Origin: Actinomycetes bacterium | Lineage (GTDB): Bacteria; Actinomycetota; Acidimicrobiia; Acidimicrobiales; JAMCPL01 | Assembly (NCBI GenBank): GCA_021846725.1 | Contig: JAJZWK010000006.1 | Coordinates: 1 to 29,639, forward strand | Direction of reading: 5' to 3' | DNA length: 29,639 bases | Part shown: piece by piece, positions 1-7,587 of the stretch | Position numbering within the stretch: position 1 is the first letter of the stretch | Layout: each line of letters begins with the position of its first letter | The notes under the pieces: generated by a model | Told to the model about the DNA's origin: nothing | The model's input: the letters and a program-made list of their open reading frames with translations, nothing else | Database searches by the model: none | Translations under genes and position numbers: made by a program

Positions 1-111
1 GATACCAACAAAGATGTCCGCCAGGCGGTAGCGGACAATCCTGCAGCAACAAAGGAAGTTGTCGAACTGGCTCTGGCCAGTCTTTCCGTAGTATCGCATT
101 CACGTAATTAA
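1..111 (+). CDS. 3' end of a gene, LRV (leucine-rich variant) repeat-like protein, partial
   Basis: The window opens inside a reading frame of 36 codons that ends in TAA. The visible residues include DVRQAVADNPAATKEVVELA. This fits the LRV repeat consensus (D..VR..VA.NP.....V..LA), a short helical repeat of HEAT-like solenoids used for protein binding. Only about one repeat is visible, so the function of the whole protein cannot be stated. It runs in the same direction as thiE, which starts 115 bases downstream. The family call rests on one repeat and is moderate. Confidence 0.55.
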   Translation, partial: DTNKDVRQAVADNPAATKEVVELALASLSVVSHSRN

Positions 112-150
112 CCTACTTAGCTGATGTAACGATGACGCTACCAGGCACTT

Positions 151-177
151 CATCTGGTTCATCTGGTTCATCTGGTC
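151..177. repeat. 9-bp tandem repeat, three copies
   Basis: The unit CATCTGGTT occurs three times head to tail, with the last base of the third copy changed. It sits in the gap between the LRV-like gene and thiE, about 50 bases before the thiE start. It has no dyad or riboswitch-like structure and looks like simple slippage. Confidence 0.8.
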
Positions 178-226
178 GACAAAAACCCATAGCTACTTAC
201 GAAACGCTAAACTAAAACAGTGTAGA

Positions 227-883
227 ATGAACGATCCTCCCATCAAAAAACCAGACCTGGACAGTAAAAGGCTGTACCTATGCGTACCAGCCAGGCCAGA
301 TATAGAACATTTCATATCTGAATGCATAAAGGGAGGAGTAGATCTGATTCAATTACGCGAAAAGCAACTAGAAGCGCTTCAGCTAATCAACTACGCTCGT
401 AAGGTAGTAAAGGTCTGTCACGATATGGGCATACAGTTTATTATGAATGACAGACCTGATATTGCTCTTGAAGTTGAAGCCGATGGGGTACATGTGGGGC
501 AAGATGACGTTCCACCTGAACTGGCACGCAAGATATTAGGGCAATCTGCCATTATCGGGCGTTCCACCCATGCTCACCAAGAGCTCCGTAAAAGTCTGAC
601 AGAGCCTGTCGATTACATTTCCGCCGGACCTATAGTACCCACTCCCACCAAACCAGGAAGAGAGGGAACAGGGGTTGACTACGCTGCGTATGCAAACAGC
701 CAGTCACCAAGACCAGTCTTCGTGACTGGAGGAGTTACTCCGGAGACCATACCATCACTTGTAAAAGCAGGAATCAAACATTTCGTAGTAGTCAGGTACC
801 TTACTTCGGCTACAGACCCCTATTACGCAGCCAGGAAGTTGACAGAGGCAATCGAACAAGCGCTAAACGAAAACACCAGGTAG
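227..883 (+). CDS. thiE: Thiamine-phosphate synthase
   Basis: ThiE couples HMP pyrophosphate to the thiazole phosphate (HET-P) to make thiamine monophosphate in the cytoplasm. At 218 residues it has normal family length. Conserved motifs appear in order: QLREK (pyrophosphate contact), NDRPDIA, ADGVHVGQDD, GRSTH, SAGPIVPTPTKPG (flexible phosphate loop) and VFVTGGV, then VVVRYLT. No other thiamine gene is visible and no TPP riboswitch is recognisable upstream. The ATG at 227 has no clear Shine-Dalgarno sequence, so a weak or leaderless start is possible. The convergent alpha/beta hydrolase gene ends 28 bases downstream. Identity is secure from the motifs. Confidence 0.97.
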   Translation: MNDPPIKKPDLDSKRLYLCVPARPDIEHFISECIKGGVDLIQLREKQLEALQLINYARKVVKVCHDMGIQFIMNDRPDIALEVEADGVHVGQDDVPPELARKILGQSAIIGRSTHAHQELRKSLTEPVDYISAGPIVPTPTKPGREGTGVDYAAYANSQSPRPVFVTGGVTPETIPSLVKAGIKHFVVVRYLTSATDPYYAARKLTEAIEQALNENTR

Positions 884-890
884 TCTTTGT

Positions 891-923
891 CATTTACAAT
901 AATTTTGCCATCTACAATAATTT
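891..923. repeat. 18-bp-offset direct repeat between thiE and the hydrolase stop
   Basis: CATTTACAATAATTT (891-905) and CATCTACAATAATTT (909-923) match at 14 of 15 bases with an offset of 18. The second copy contains the TAG stop codon of the leftward hydrolase gene (912-914), so the end of that gene appears to have been duplicated into the gap. Confidence 0.75.
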
Positions 924-1706
924 ACAAGCCACTTTCCATAAAGCATCAGCTGCCTCTACCGGTACCAAGTGGCCAACCCCGGGCAACTCGGTAAGCGTCG
1001 CTCCAGGAATCATCTTGTCGACCTCTCTGGCAATCTCTAACGGCACTTCTCTATCCTCCATTCCCCACACAAGCCAGGTAGGGCATGCTATCCCCATAAG
1101 ATCATCTGCATAGTTCTCGCCAAGTTGCCGCACTAGTATCTCTCTCATCACACCGGTTGCATGTGCATAGTCATACGAACCATATTTCCTTCGCAATTTC
1201 TCCATATAATCATCACTTATAATACCGATCTTGTACAGCCTCCTGCCCAAGCGATAGGCTAGTGTAACTCCCCCCTGTTTCCTCCGCCGCTTACCAGAGT
1301 TACCAAGCTGCGCTGTGCGAACCAGTGGTGCTCCTGTAAGTACAAGCGATCTGACCAGATCTGGCCTACTAACTGCAAGTCTTACAGCCACTCTCCCTCC
1401 AAACGAATGCCCAATCACCACAACCGGTTCTCCTGCTTCACTATCCAGTAGCCTAGCCATCAAATCTGCATACTCCTTACTACCCCAAGCTGTAACTGGT
1501 GGAGGCGTAGCACCAAAGCCGGGAAGATCAGGCGCAAGTATCCCACAGTCGCTTGCTAAAGCTGCCGCCTTATCGTCTGCCGCCTTTGAGAGAAGAGCAG
1601 CATAATCGCTATGGTCTCTCCCCCACCCGTGTAGTGCGAGCACTTTGATGGGCTGGACACCAAAGATCTCACCAAATAATTCTCCTCCTAAAAATGACCT
1701 CAACAT
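912..1706 (-). CDS. Alpha/beta hydrolase fold protein
   Basis: This is a 264-residue single-domain alpha/beta hydrolase, probably a cytoplasmic esterase, lipase or C-C bond hydrolase; its substrate cannot be read from sequence. The HGW oxyanion region is at residues 26-28 and DLPGFG at 60-65. The nucleophile elbow GHSFGG puts the catalytic Ser at 101. The acid is Asp218 (WGMEDREVP) and the base is His246 (LPGVGHLVP). A basic patch GKRRRKQG at 138-145 lies in the cap region. The ATG at 1706 has only a weak ribosome site. A strong AGGAGGA occurs inside codons 6-8 with no usable start behind it. The gene follows xth in the same direction with 44 bases between them. Confidence 0.93.
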   Translation of the reverse strand: MLRSFLGGELFGEIFGVQPIKVLALHGWGRDHSDYAALLSKAADDKAAALASDCGILAPDLPGFGATPPPVTAWGSKEYADLMARLLDSEAGEPVVVIGHSFGGRVAVRLAVSRPDLVRSLVLTGAPLVRTAQLGNSGKRRRKQGGVTLAYRLGRRLYKIGIISDDYMEKLRRKYGSYDYAHATGVMREILVRQLGENYADDLMGIACPTWLVWGMEDREVPLEIAREVDKMIPGATLTELPGVGHLVPVEAADALWKVACKLL

Positions 1707-1750
1707 AAATATTATTTAGTTATCTGTATTAGAGAACATGCACTGACCAC

Positions 1751-2530
1751 TCACTCATCTCCAATCCATGCCATAACCGGTATATGGTCAGAAGGCTTAT
1801 CACCCTTACGCGCGTTCCTGTCCATCAGACTAAAGCTACATCTCGATAATACAGGCATCGTTGCAAGAATCAGGTCTATCCTCATACCTTGATGTTTATG
1901 AAATGCGCCACCTCTGTAGTCCCACCAGCTAAAGAGGTCTGCCTGGGAATAGTGGGCACGCAAGCAATCGGATAACCCCCAGGCAAGTAGGTCGTTCAAT
2001 GCTGCACGTTCCGAATCGCTAACATGAGTAGCACCTTCGAATGCCTTTTCATCCCATACATCTCGTTCATCGGGTGCAATATTGAAGTCACCACACACAA
2101 CAAGTGCATCGGTAGGTCTATACCGCCGCGCAATATATGATCTCAGACTCGCCAACCAGTCCAACTTGTCATGGTAAAACTTGCTCCCTACCTCGCGGCC
2201 ATTGGGTACGTAGACACACACTACCCTTATACCACCACAATCAGCGGATACTACCCTGCATCCCATTTCATCCACTCTATCCCCCATTCCTTTTTCTGCA
2301 TCCTCTAATCCCACCTTGGACAGTATCGCTACCCCATTCCACCCTCCATCACCATGATGAACGCTACTATATCCGAGATCATTAAATACACCTTCCGGAA
2401 ATGCAGAGTCATTCATCTTGGTCTCCTGTAAACAAAGTACGTCCGGCTCAGCGTATTCTATCCACTCCACAACCCGTCCGATTCGCGCACGAAGTGAATT
2501 GACGTTCCAAGTCGCCAGAACCAGACTCAT
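1751..2530 (-). CDS. xth: Exodeoxyribonuclease III (AP endonuclease family)
   Basis: This is a Mg-dependent exonuclease and apurinic/apyrimidinic endonuclease of base-excision repair. Its 259 residues match the ExoIII length. The hallmarks are WNVNSLRAR at the N-terminus, LCLQETK with the metal-binding Glu near residue 37, VVCGDFNIAPDERDVWD with catalytic Asp and Asn, RIDLILA, and the C-terminal KPSDHIPVMAW with the catalytic Asp-His pair. The full active site is present, so the enzyme should be active. It lies 31 bases after the fabZ-like gene, suggesting a shared transcript with fabZ and the hydrolase. Confidence 0.95.
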   Translation of the reverse strand: MSLVLATWNVNSLRARIGRVVEWIEYAEPDVLCLQETKMNDSAFPEGVFNDLGYSSVHHGDGGWNGVAILSKVGLEDAEKGMGDRVDEMGCRVVSADCGGIRVVCVYVPNGREVGSKFYHDKLDWLASLRSYIARRYRPTDALVVCGDFNIAPDERDVWDEKAFEGATHVSDSERAALNDLLAWGLSDCLRAHYSQADLFSWWDYRGGAFHKHQGMRIDLILATMPVLSRCSFSLMDRNARKGDKPSDHIPVMAWIGDE

Positions 2531-2561
2531 ATCACCAACTTACCCATCCCGCTCTTCAGCC

Positions 2562-3104
2562 TTAGCTGTCCACCATCACAAAGAGCAATTCCACCTGGCA
2601 TGCCAACTGGCCATTTACACTTGCCGTTCCCCTACCCTTGCCGCCACGTGCAGACAGCCTGTCAAGAGAAACTTCGAGATCCAGACGATCACCGGGCACC
2701 ACCTGGCGTCTGAAACGAGCCTTTTCTATCCCACCGAAAAGTGGTAGCTTACCATGTGAATTACTATGCGAAGCCGTCTGCTCCGTTGAAGATATACTTA
2801 GTACAGCAGCAGCACCAAGCTGAGCTATAGATTCCACCATTAGCACTCCGGGGAGAGTAGGCCTTCCCGGGAAGTGTCCCGAAAAGAAATCCTCTTTACC
2901 GGTGAGATCCCAGTATCCTCTAGCTCTCTGACCAGGTATAAGATAAGTAATCGCTGTCAGGAATAGAAACGGTGGTCTATGAGGCAATAGGTCTGCCGGT
3001 GCTGGTAATCCAACCTCTCCTCTCTCTATGGCAGCACTTGTCGTCCCCGCTTGTTCAGACTCCTGCCCATCATATCCCGTGTCGTTACCTATAGCATTCT
3101 GCAC
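2562..3104 (-). CDS. fabZ: FabZ-like 3-hydroxyacyl-ACP dehydratase (hotdog fold)
   Basis: This likely dehydrates 3-hydroxyacyl-ACP in type II fatty acid synthesis. Residues LLPHRPPFLFL, then FFSGHFPGRPTLPGVL with the catalytic His, then MVESIAQLG with the catalytic Glu form the FabZ hotdog active site. GIEKARFRRQVVPGD is the conserved downstream strand. At 180 residues it is longer than the usual 140-150. The extra length is an acidic, low-complexity N-terminal stretch of about 38 residues and a short Ser/His-rich insert around residue 110. The start is GTG at 3104; a later start is possible because the extension has no recognisable fold. It is likely the first gene of a fabZ-xth-hydrolase transcript. 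A closely related hotdog dehydratase cannot be excluded. Confidence 0.87.
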   Translation of the reverse strand: MQNAIGNDTGYDGQESEQAGTTSAAIERGEVGLPAPADLLPHRPPFLFLTAITYLIPGQRARGYWDLTGKEDFFSGHFPGRPTLPGVLMVESIAQLGAAAVLSISSTEQTASHSNSHGKLPLFGGIEKARFRRQVVPGDRLDLEVSLDRLSARGGKGRGTASVNGQLACQVELLFVMVDS

Positions 3105-3119
3105 ATTCCAACATTAGCC

Positions 3120-3132
3120 CAGTACGGTACTG
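3120..3132. promoter_or_regulatory. Perfect dyad upstream of the fabZ-like gene
   Basis: CAGTAC-G-GTACTG is a perfect 6-bp inverted repeat with one central base, 16-28 bases upstream of the GTG start of the fabZ-like gene. The position suits an operator overlapping the promoter or leader. The regulator is unknown. Confidence 0.4.
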
Positions 3133-3241
3133 CGCGTAAAGCAATCACTAGTGGTATGCCTCATAAATAACCATAGGCTCTCGCCAAGCCGATGACACCC
3201 TGACTTGCCGGATAACGTCACGCTATTTACGGGACACTACA

Positions 3242-4594
3242 CTAGTTCAGAGCCAGGCTGAAATCTGACGACGCAACCTGAATGATATCCTGCGATGTCC
3301 ATCCGGCAGCCCCTAGAGTCTCTACACGTGTATCGTAGTTGACCTGAAGATTGGGATTCCCATTGACGGTGAACTGATTAACAGTAAACGCTCCGGTCAT
3401 GGAGAGTTGACCACCATTTACGGTAACATTCCATCCGGGTGCATACAACAAACCGTTGAATGAAGCTGCAGCAGACCCATTACCTACATCTATACTTCCA
3501 CTACCTCCAGCATACAACTGAAGATCAACCGGATTACCGACTACCGATTGACCTGAGCCTGGAGGAGAAGGAGGAGGAACTTCCCACTGGTTGACCGTGG
3601 CACCGGCCATTGATATAGATGCCGAACCAGAACTTGCAGGAAATACATATATCTGTACTTCTCCACTATTGACATTGGATGAGTAGTCCACATTGACAGT
3701 TCCCTTGAAAGTGACACCATTAGGACAAGAATAGATCCCTGGCTCCAGTACAAAGGGATTGGCTGGCGTTCCCTCAAAGAGTCCATTGTTCGGACATGAC
3801 TGGTAATCAGAAGGCATACACGGGGTAGGTGGAAACGTACCGGATGGCGAGGGACAGGACTGCACAGGCGGCTGAGGATTGTACTGGTTAGCTCCATTTA
3901 CCCACGAAGGGCAATTGGACGAGCCACCATCAAAGGTAATTTGTGCAGTACCATAGCTACCCGATCCATGGCAGGTAATCGTAGAATCACTGCCAAGATC
4001 AGCCGGAGCGCCGGTATCCTGTCCATACTGGTTGGTAGACTGTACATTTACCGAACCACTGTGGCCATTCATGCTAACTGACGATACACCAAAGATAGGG
4101 AATGGATAATCTATAGCACGTCGTACAGTAGCTTTTACCACATAAGTAACACCATGCGATATACCCTGGGAATAAACAGTAAATACACCAGGAGATGATG
4201 ATGTGGTACGCGCCACATAGCTTGCCCCCGGAGCAGCTGGGATAGATGGTACTGTGCACCATGGCTCCTGACCTACGCAGAAGTTTTGATAATCGGGACC
4301 CATCTGATCGAGACGAAAGAGGGCATCAGATACACCTGCCAATGCCTGAGAGCGTGCAGCCTCCACATTGGCAACCTGCAATGAGTTGGACATATCCCCA
4401 AAAACAGTAATAAGAAAGCCCATACCTATGAGGACTACAATCATCAGTATGGATATCAGCACTATAAGAGAACCTTCCTCTCCCTGACGGTCTAGGCTAC
4501 CTCCCTTATATATCATGCGCATCGTGACTTTCGCTTCGGCAAAATTAGGCAGATATGCTGCATCTAGACTACCTCCCTTGCGTATCATGCACAT
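3242..4594 (-). CDS. PilX-like type IV pilus assembly protein
   Basis: This 450-residue protein is probably a minor pilin-like component placed in the membrane by an N-terminal helix. After about 39 residues comes EEGSLIVLISILMIVVLIGM, a prepilin-like segment with Gly-Ser at the likely cleavage site but no Glu at +5, as in PilX-type N-termini. A Gly/Ser/Pro-rich body with several Cys residues follows. The C-terminal part (SFNGLLYAPGWNVTVNGG and repeated TVNG strands) resembles the beta-helical, polymer-forming-type domain found in PilX-like proteins. The ATG at 4594 has an AGGTAGGT ribosome site and overlaps the upstream pilin gene by 10 bases. The start region is duplicated in frame, so ATG 4522 is an alternative. 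It is the last gene of the pilin cassette. Confidence 0.72.
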   Translation of the reverse strand: MCMIRKGGSLDAAYLPNFAEAKVTMRMIYKGGSLDRQGEEGSLIVLISILMIVVLIGMGFLITVFGDMSNSLQVANVEAARSQALAGVSDALFRLDQMGPDYQNFCVGQEPWCTVPSIPAAPGASYVARTTSSSPGVFTVYSQGISHGVTYVVKATVRRAIDYPFPIFGVSSVSMNGHSGSVNVQSTNQYGQDTGAPADLGSDSTITCHGSGSYGTAQITFDGGSSNCPSWVNGANQYNPQPPVQSCPSPSGTFPPTPCMPSDYQSCPNNGLFEGTPANPFVLEPGIYSCPNGVTFKGTVNVDYSSNVNSGEVQIYVFPASSGSASISMAGATVNQWEVPPPSPPGSGQSVVGNPVDLQLYAGGSGSIDVGNGSAAASFNGLLYAPGWNVTVNGGQLSMTGAFTVNQFTVNGNPNLQVNYDTRVETLGAAGWTSQDIIQVASSDFSLALN

Positions 4595-4600
4595 TGTGAC
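4491..4600. repeat. Direct repeat pair duplicating the start region of the PilX-like gene
   Basis: A 38-base segment at 4491-4528 recurs at 4563-4600 with 32 matches, at an offset of 72 bases (24 codons). Both copies encode the same start-like peptide (MRMIYKGGSLD and MCMIRKGGSLD) and carry an AAGGGAGGTAG Shine-Dalgarno-like core. The 34 bases between the copies are unrelated to either flank. Confidence 0.85.
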
Positions 4601-5193
4601 CTACCTGGCTGTAGATTGTCTGGCAATGCCACGTTCAATCTCTCGGTGTATGGAAACGTCTTGGGACCTCCGGAAATTTCCAGAGAAATAGCCACCCTGG
4701 CAGTACAGACTGCCACCTCGGTGGTAGAGCTGGTACCGGATGCAACCAAATTATTACCCTGGTCGTCATAGTAACTGAATACTGGATTACTGGAAGAACC
4801 ATTCATAAGCCCTGTTACCTCTGGTAACGAGCTAACCGAACCAGAAGGGCTACTCACTGTCCTGTAAAGAGTTCCAGAAGTAGGATCGTAAGACCAAGTT
4901 ACCGTCTCTACATTACCGGATGGCGTATCCATTTCCAATTTCAACGTATCACTGTAGTCACTGACCGAAGAGAGGGTCATTAGAGGATTGGCAGCTTGTA
5001 TATCGTGTTGCAATTGCAACATGACTACCCGTACAGAACTGGTCGAGTTGTCCTGCTTCACGGTAGACGAAGCGGTAGACATCATCATCAGCATAAAGCC
5101 AGCAAAAGCAGCCATTAAAATTAGCATTGCAGTAGCGGCAACCATGAGCTCTACCAAAGTAAAACCAGCCTCATGACTATTATCAGCACTCAT
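4585..5193 (-). CDS. Type IV prepilin-like protein, PilW-like minor pilin
   Basis: This is a membrane-inserted minor pilin or pseudopilin. SHEAGFTLVELMVAATAMLILM is a textbook class III leader: a Gly-Phe cleavage site, Glu at mature +5, then a hydrophobic assembly helix, split here only for naming. A globular domain of about 160 residues follows, with beta-rich segments such as VTWSYDPTSGTLYRTV. An upstream ATG at 5256 would give 223 residues, but ATG 5193 puts the leader close to the N-terminus (about 8 residues before cleavage), so I chose it; this version has 202 residues. It overlaps the preceding prepilin gene by 11 bases and the next gene by 10, so translation is probably coupled. It needs a prepilin peptidase (PilD) not present in this window. 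Confidence 0.85.
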   Translation of the reverse strand: MSADNSHEAGFTLVELMVAATAMLILMAAFAGFMLMMMSTASSTVKQDNSTSSVRVVMLQLQHDIQAANPLMTLSSVSDYSDTLKLEMDTPSGNVETVTWSYDPTSGTLYRTVSSPSGSVSSLPEVTGLMNGSSSNPVFSYYDDQGNNLVASGTSSTTEVAVCTARVAISLEISGGPKTFPYTERLNVALPDNLQPGRSQCA

Positions 5194-7147
5194 TTTGTGA
5201 ACTGGACCTTTCCGATGGAGGCATCCATGCACATACCAAAATAGATGCTGATACACCTACACTATTACCGTCATAGACAACATTGAACAAATGCTGTCCT
5301 GTCACCCATCCGGACTGACCAGCCGAATATACTGTACCCACAAACTGCGCACCCTGCGAGGATGCTGCAGGTGACCCTGCCTGTGCATTGGCAGAAGATT
5401 GTAACGTAAGTGTATAGGGCGATCCTGGATCGTTCGAAGAGGATCCTACCGGTGAGGCGCTGACCTGTACAGTACCGTTTTGACATCCAATAAGACCAGC
5501 TGCAAGATCCAAATTCTCAGACATCAGGCCATTGCTCGTCAGATAGGTCTTGCCGGTATTAGCTGAGGATGCACCGGTTACAGTCAACGAGGTAACAGAA
5601 CATCCATCATTTTCATTTTCGTTACCATTATCGTTACAACTTGTGGTCGAACTCTGGTTGCAATTTCCATCCGTCCGCTCATTCTGCCCTACCTGCCATG
5701 TATAAGTATCATAATTACCATCACCATCATTTGCCCGTATGGTCACGGTATCGCCATTCACTACGTTGCTGGGAACCTGGAAACTGAGCATGGACTCATA
5801 TCCTCCAGAAGATCCCGGACCAGTAGTGGTTGGGTTATCGGGGTTTGGTGGAGATCCACCACAATTATCGACCGCAACAAGAGATTGACGATTCGTCGAG
5901 GTAGTCACTGTCTGAATAGTAACGTTGCTATCCACACTACCGTTTACAAGTACCTCTCCACCACTGAAAGCAGTATCATCCAGGTAATATATATTGACAG
6001 TGCTGCCTGCAGTGATCTCTGGAGTTGGGCTGGCAAGAAGAGACTCCTGGGTCTGCCCACATCCATTGCTAGCATAGCTAGACGGCCCGGATGGGGACGG
6101 AGACGAAGCAGACGCTGAGGTGGTTGCCTGGACAATACCAGAAGTAGCCCATGATTGCCCTCCAGCACCAAACGCTATGACCTCCATATAGTACGTTACG
6201 CCAGGAGCCAGACCCCCTATCTGGTAGCTGGTAGCTGTGGCCAACTGATGCGGACTTGCGGCTACTCCACTGACTGGCGGCATAGCACCTGTTCCACTCG
6301 TATAAGCAGATGGCAAGTCATTGATATTTGCAGAGTATTCCACCACATAGTAGCCACTCTGGTTTGAAGTACTTGAAGTAGATGAAGTGGAAACTGACCC
6401 ACCCGACCACGTGACATCGATGGTGCTTGAGCCAGATGTCCCAGTTGCCTTTACAGCACTAAGAGTAGCAGGAGCAGATGGTGATCCTGATTGGCTGCCA
6501 CCTGAGCCAGATGAGGAAGGCGAAGAATCGCCTGCTCCACCTGGACCATTGTATGCTCCCTGTGCTCCCGGATAGATAATCGTACTTTGACTGACGGCTC
6601 CCGCTTGCGTACCAGCTCGATACCACCTTACGCTGACTGATGCCTCTTTGTATGCCTGGTAGTCCGTGGTAATACCTCCCATACCGTCAGGCACTTCCGC
6701 ATTTGCCCAATCTATATACGTAGCCACCGTAAAACTGGTATTTCCGACCTGTGTCGAATACACCGGAACCAGCAGAGGATCGTACCCGCTGGGAGGATTT
6801 GACCCGAGATACACATAACTGTTCCCTCCCTGCCCGGGTGTATACCACGGATACGATGCCTCTGCTTTGCTTACCTGGCTGCCATAGAAACCCACAGCCG
6901 AATATGGACTGGACTGCACCTTTGACAACTCTCCCGATGCCAGAGCCACGGCCTCAGACTGCCTCGCTGCCAATGCCGACGCTCCTACCCCTCCTGTGAA
7001 CACCCTGGAAGTAGGAATCATCGTTGCGCCTAGAATAAACATCCCAACCAATACCTCTACCAGCGTAAAGCCCCCCTCACTAGAGATCTTAGAACCGACT
7101 CCAGTTGCAACATCGGTATCAATATCTACCCTTTTGTCTCCTCGCAT
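5183..7147 (-). CDS. Large prepilin-like protein with fibronectin type III domain (PilV-like)
   Basis: This 654-residue minor pilin-type protein is far longer than ordinary minor pilins. EGGFTLVEVLVGMFILGATM gives a class III leader with Gly-Phe cleavage, Glu at +5 and the assembly helix. A pilin-like region follows to about residue 200, then a Ser/Gly linker. A fibronectin type III domain lies at about 225-345 (APATLSAVKATG, TIDVTWSGG, GLAPGVTYYMEVIAFG). The remaining 300 residues are beta-rich and Asn/Ser/Cys-rich, with paired cysteines suggesting surface exposure. ATG 7147 has GGAGGG five bases upstream and is preferred to TTG 7150. As first gene of the cassette it may carry an adhesive tip module. 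That role is inference. Confidence 0.85.
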   Translation of the reverse strand: MRGDKRVDIDTDVATGVGSKISSEGGFTLVEVLVGMFILGATMIPTSRVFTGGVGASALAARQSEAVALASGELSKVQSSPYSAVGFYGSQVSKAEASYPWYTPGQGGNSYVYLGSNPPSGYDPLLVPVYSTQVGNTSFTVATYIDWANAEVPDGMGGITTDYQAYKEASVSVRWYRAGTQAGAVSQSTIIYPGAQGAYNGPGGAGDSSPSSSGSGGSQSGSPSAPATLSAVKATGTSGSSTIDVTWSGGSVSTSSTSSTSNQSGYYVVEYSANINDLPSAYTSGTGAMPPVSGVAASPHQLATATSYQIGGLAPGVTYYMEVIAFGAGGQSWATSGIVQATTSASASSPSPSGPSSYASNGCGQTQESLLASPTPEITAGSTVNIYYLDDTAFSGGEVLVNGSVDSNVTIQTVTTSTNRQSLVAVDNCGGSPPNPDNPTTTGPGSSGGYESMLSFQVPSNVVNGDTVTIRANDGDGNYDTYTWQVGQNERTDGNCNQSSTTSCNDNGNENENDGCSVTSLTVTGASSANTGKTYLTSNGLMSENLDLAAGLIGCQNGTVQVSASPVGSSSNDPGSPYTLTLQSSANAQAGSPAASSQGAQFVGTVYSAGQSGWVTGQHLFNVVYDGNSVGVSASILVCAWMPPSERSSSQNEC

Positions 7148-7587
7148 CAAAACCCTCCAACAACTAATGGCATAATCGACAACCCTGTCGAATAAATACC
7201 TAACCCTGCTATCTACTAACCCTGCTATCTGACTGTTATAAGCAATACCGGTAATATTCTTCTTCTATATATCTCTCTGTACTGTCTTATCTCACAACGT
7301 ATTGCTATCTAACGATTAGTGTTATATTCGACACTCATTGTAGTTAACTTTAGCAATTCTACACAATTTTCACATGTATCACTACATTCAGTGGTTGACA
7401 GTGGCGAACATATACCACTAAGCGATTGCGCTCAGCCGTAGCAACTAAGCGATCTCCCTGAATGGCATCCTCCTCGATAATGGCCTCCCAAGTCGAGCCA
7501 ATACGTCCGAGAACGGAAACGCAATCACATTAAACAGCGCCCTCTCAGCAGCTATACACTAGGCCATCTTCTAGGCAATCTTCAGGA
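7148..7587. other. Intergenic region between the pilin cassette and kgd
   Basis: This 440-base region holds the leftward promoter area of the pilin cassette. Its right half contains a start-less leftward reading frame listed separately. Near 7199-7230 the unit TAACCCTGCTATCT occurs twice at an 18-base offset. ACTAAGCGAT occurs twice near 7410-7455. The part at 7250-7380 is AT-rich. No tRNA, hairpin terminator or complete gene was recognised. Confidence 0.6.
7359..7529 (-). pseudogene. Possible gene remnant, NfeD C-terminal-like frame without a start
   Basis: A leftward open frame of 56 codons ends in TAG at 7359-7361. It has an in-frame TAA just upstream and no ATG, GTG or TTG before its best part. 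It encodes VLGRIGSTWEAIIEED and then GDRLVATAERNRLVVYV. The spacing of G..G..WEA.....I.GD.LV......LVV.V resembles the small OB-like domain at the C-terminus of NfeD proteins. The resemblance comes from memory of the pattern and is weak. It could be a decayed gene, a frameshifted gene or a chance frame. Its CGC, ATT and TTA codons differ from the AGA/ATA-rich neighbours. Confidence 0.3.

Noticed and set aside
112..226. TPP riboswitch upstream of thiE
   Set aside because: The 115-base gap lacks the conserved TPP aptamer words (such as CTGAGA and ACCTGATC) and holds only a 9-bp repeat.
5885..6575. Rightward frames across the PilV-like gene
   Set aside because: They overlap a well-supported prepilin and fibronectin coding frame on the other strand and have no recognisable motifs.
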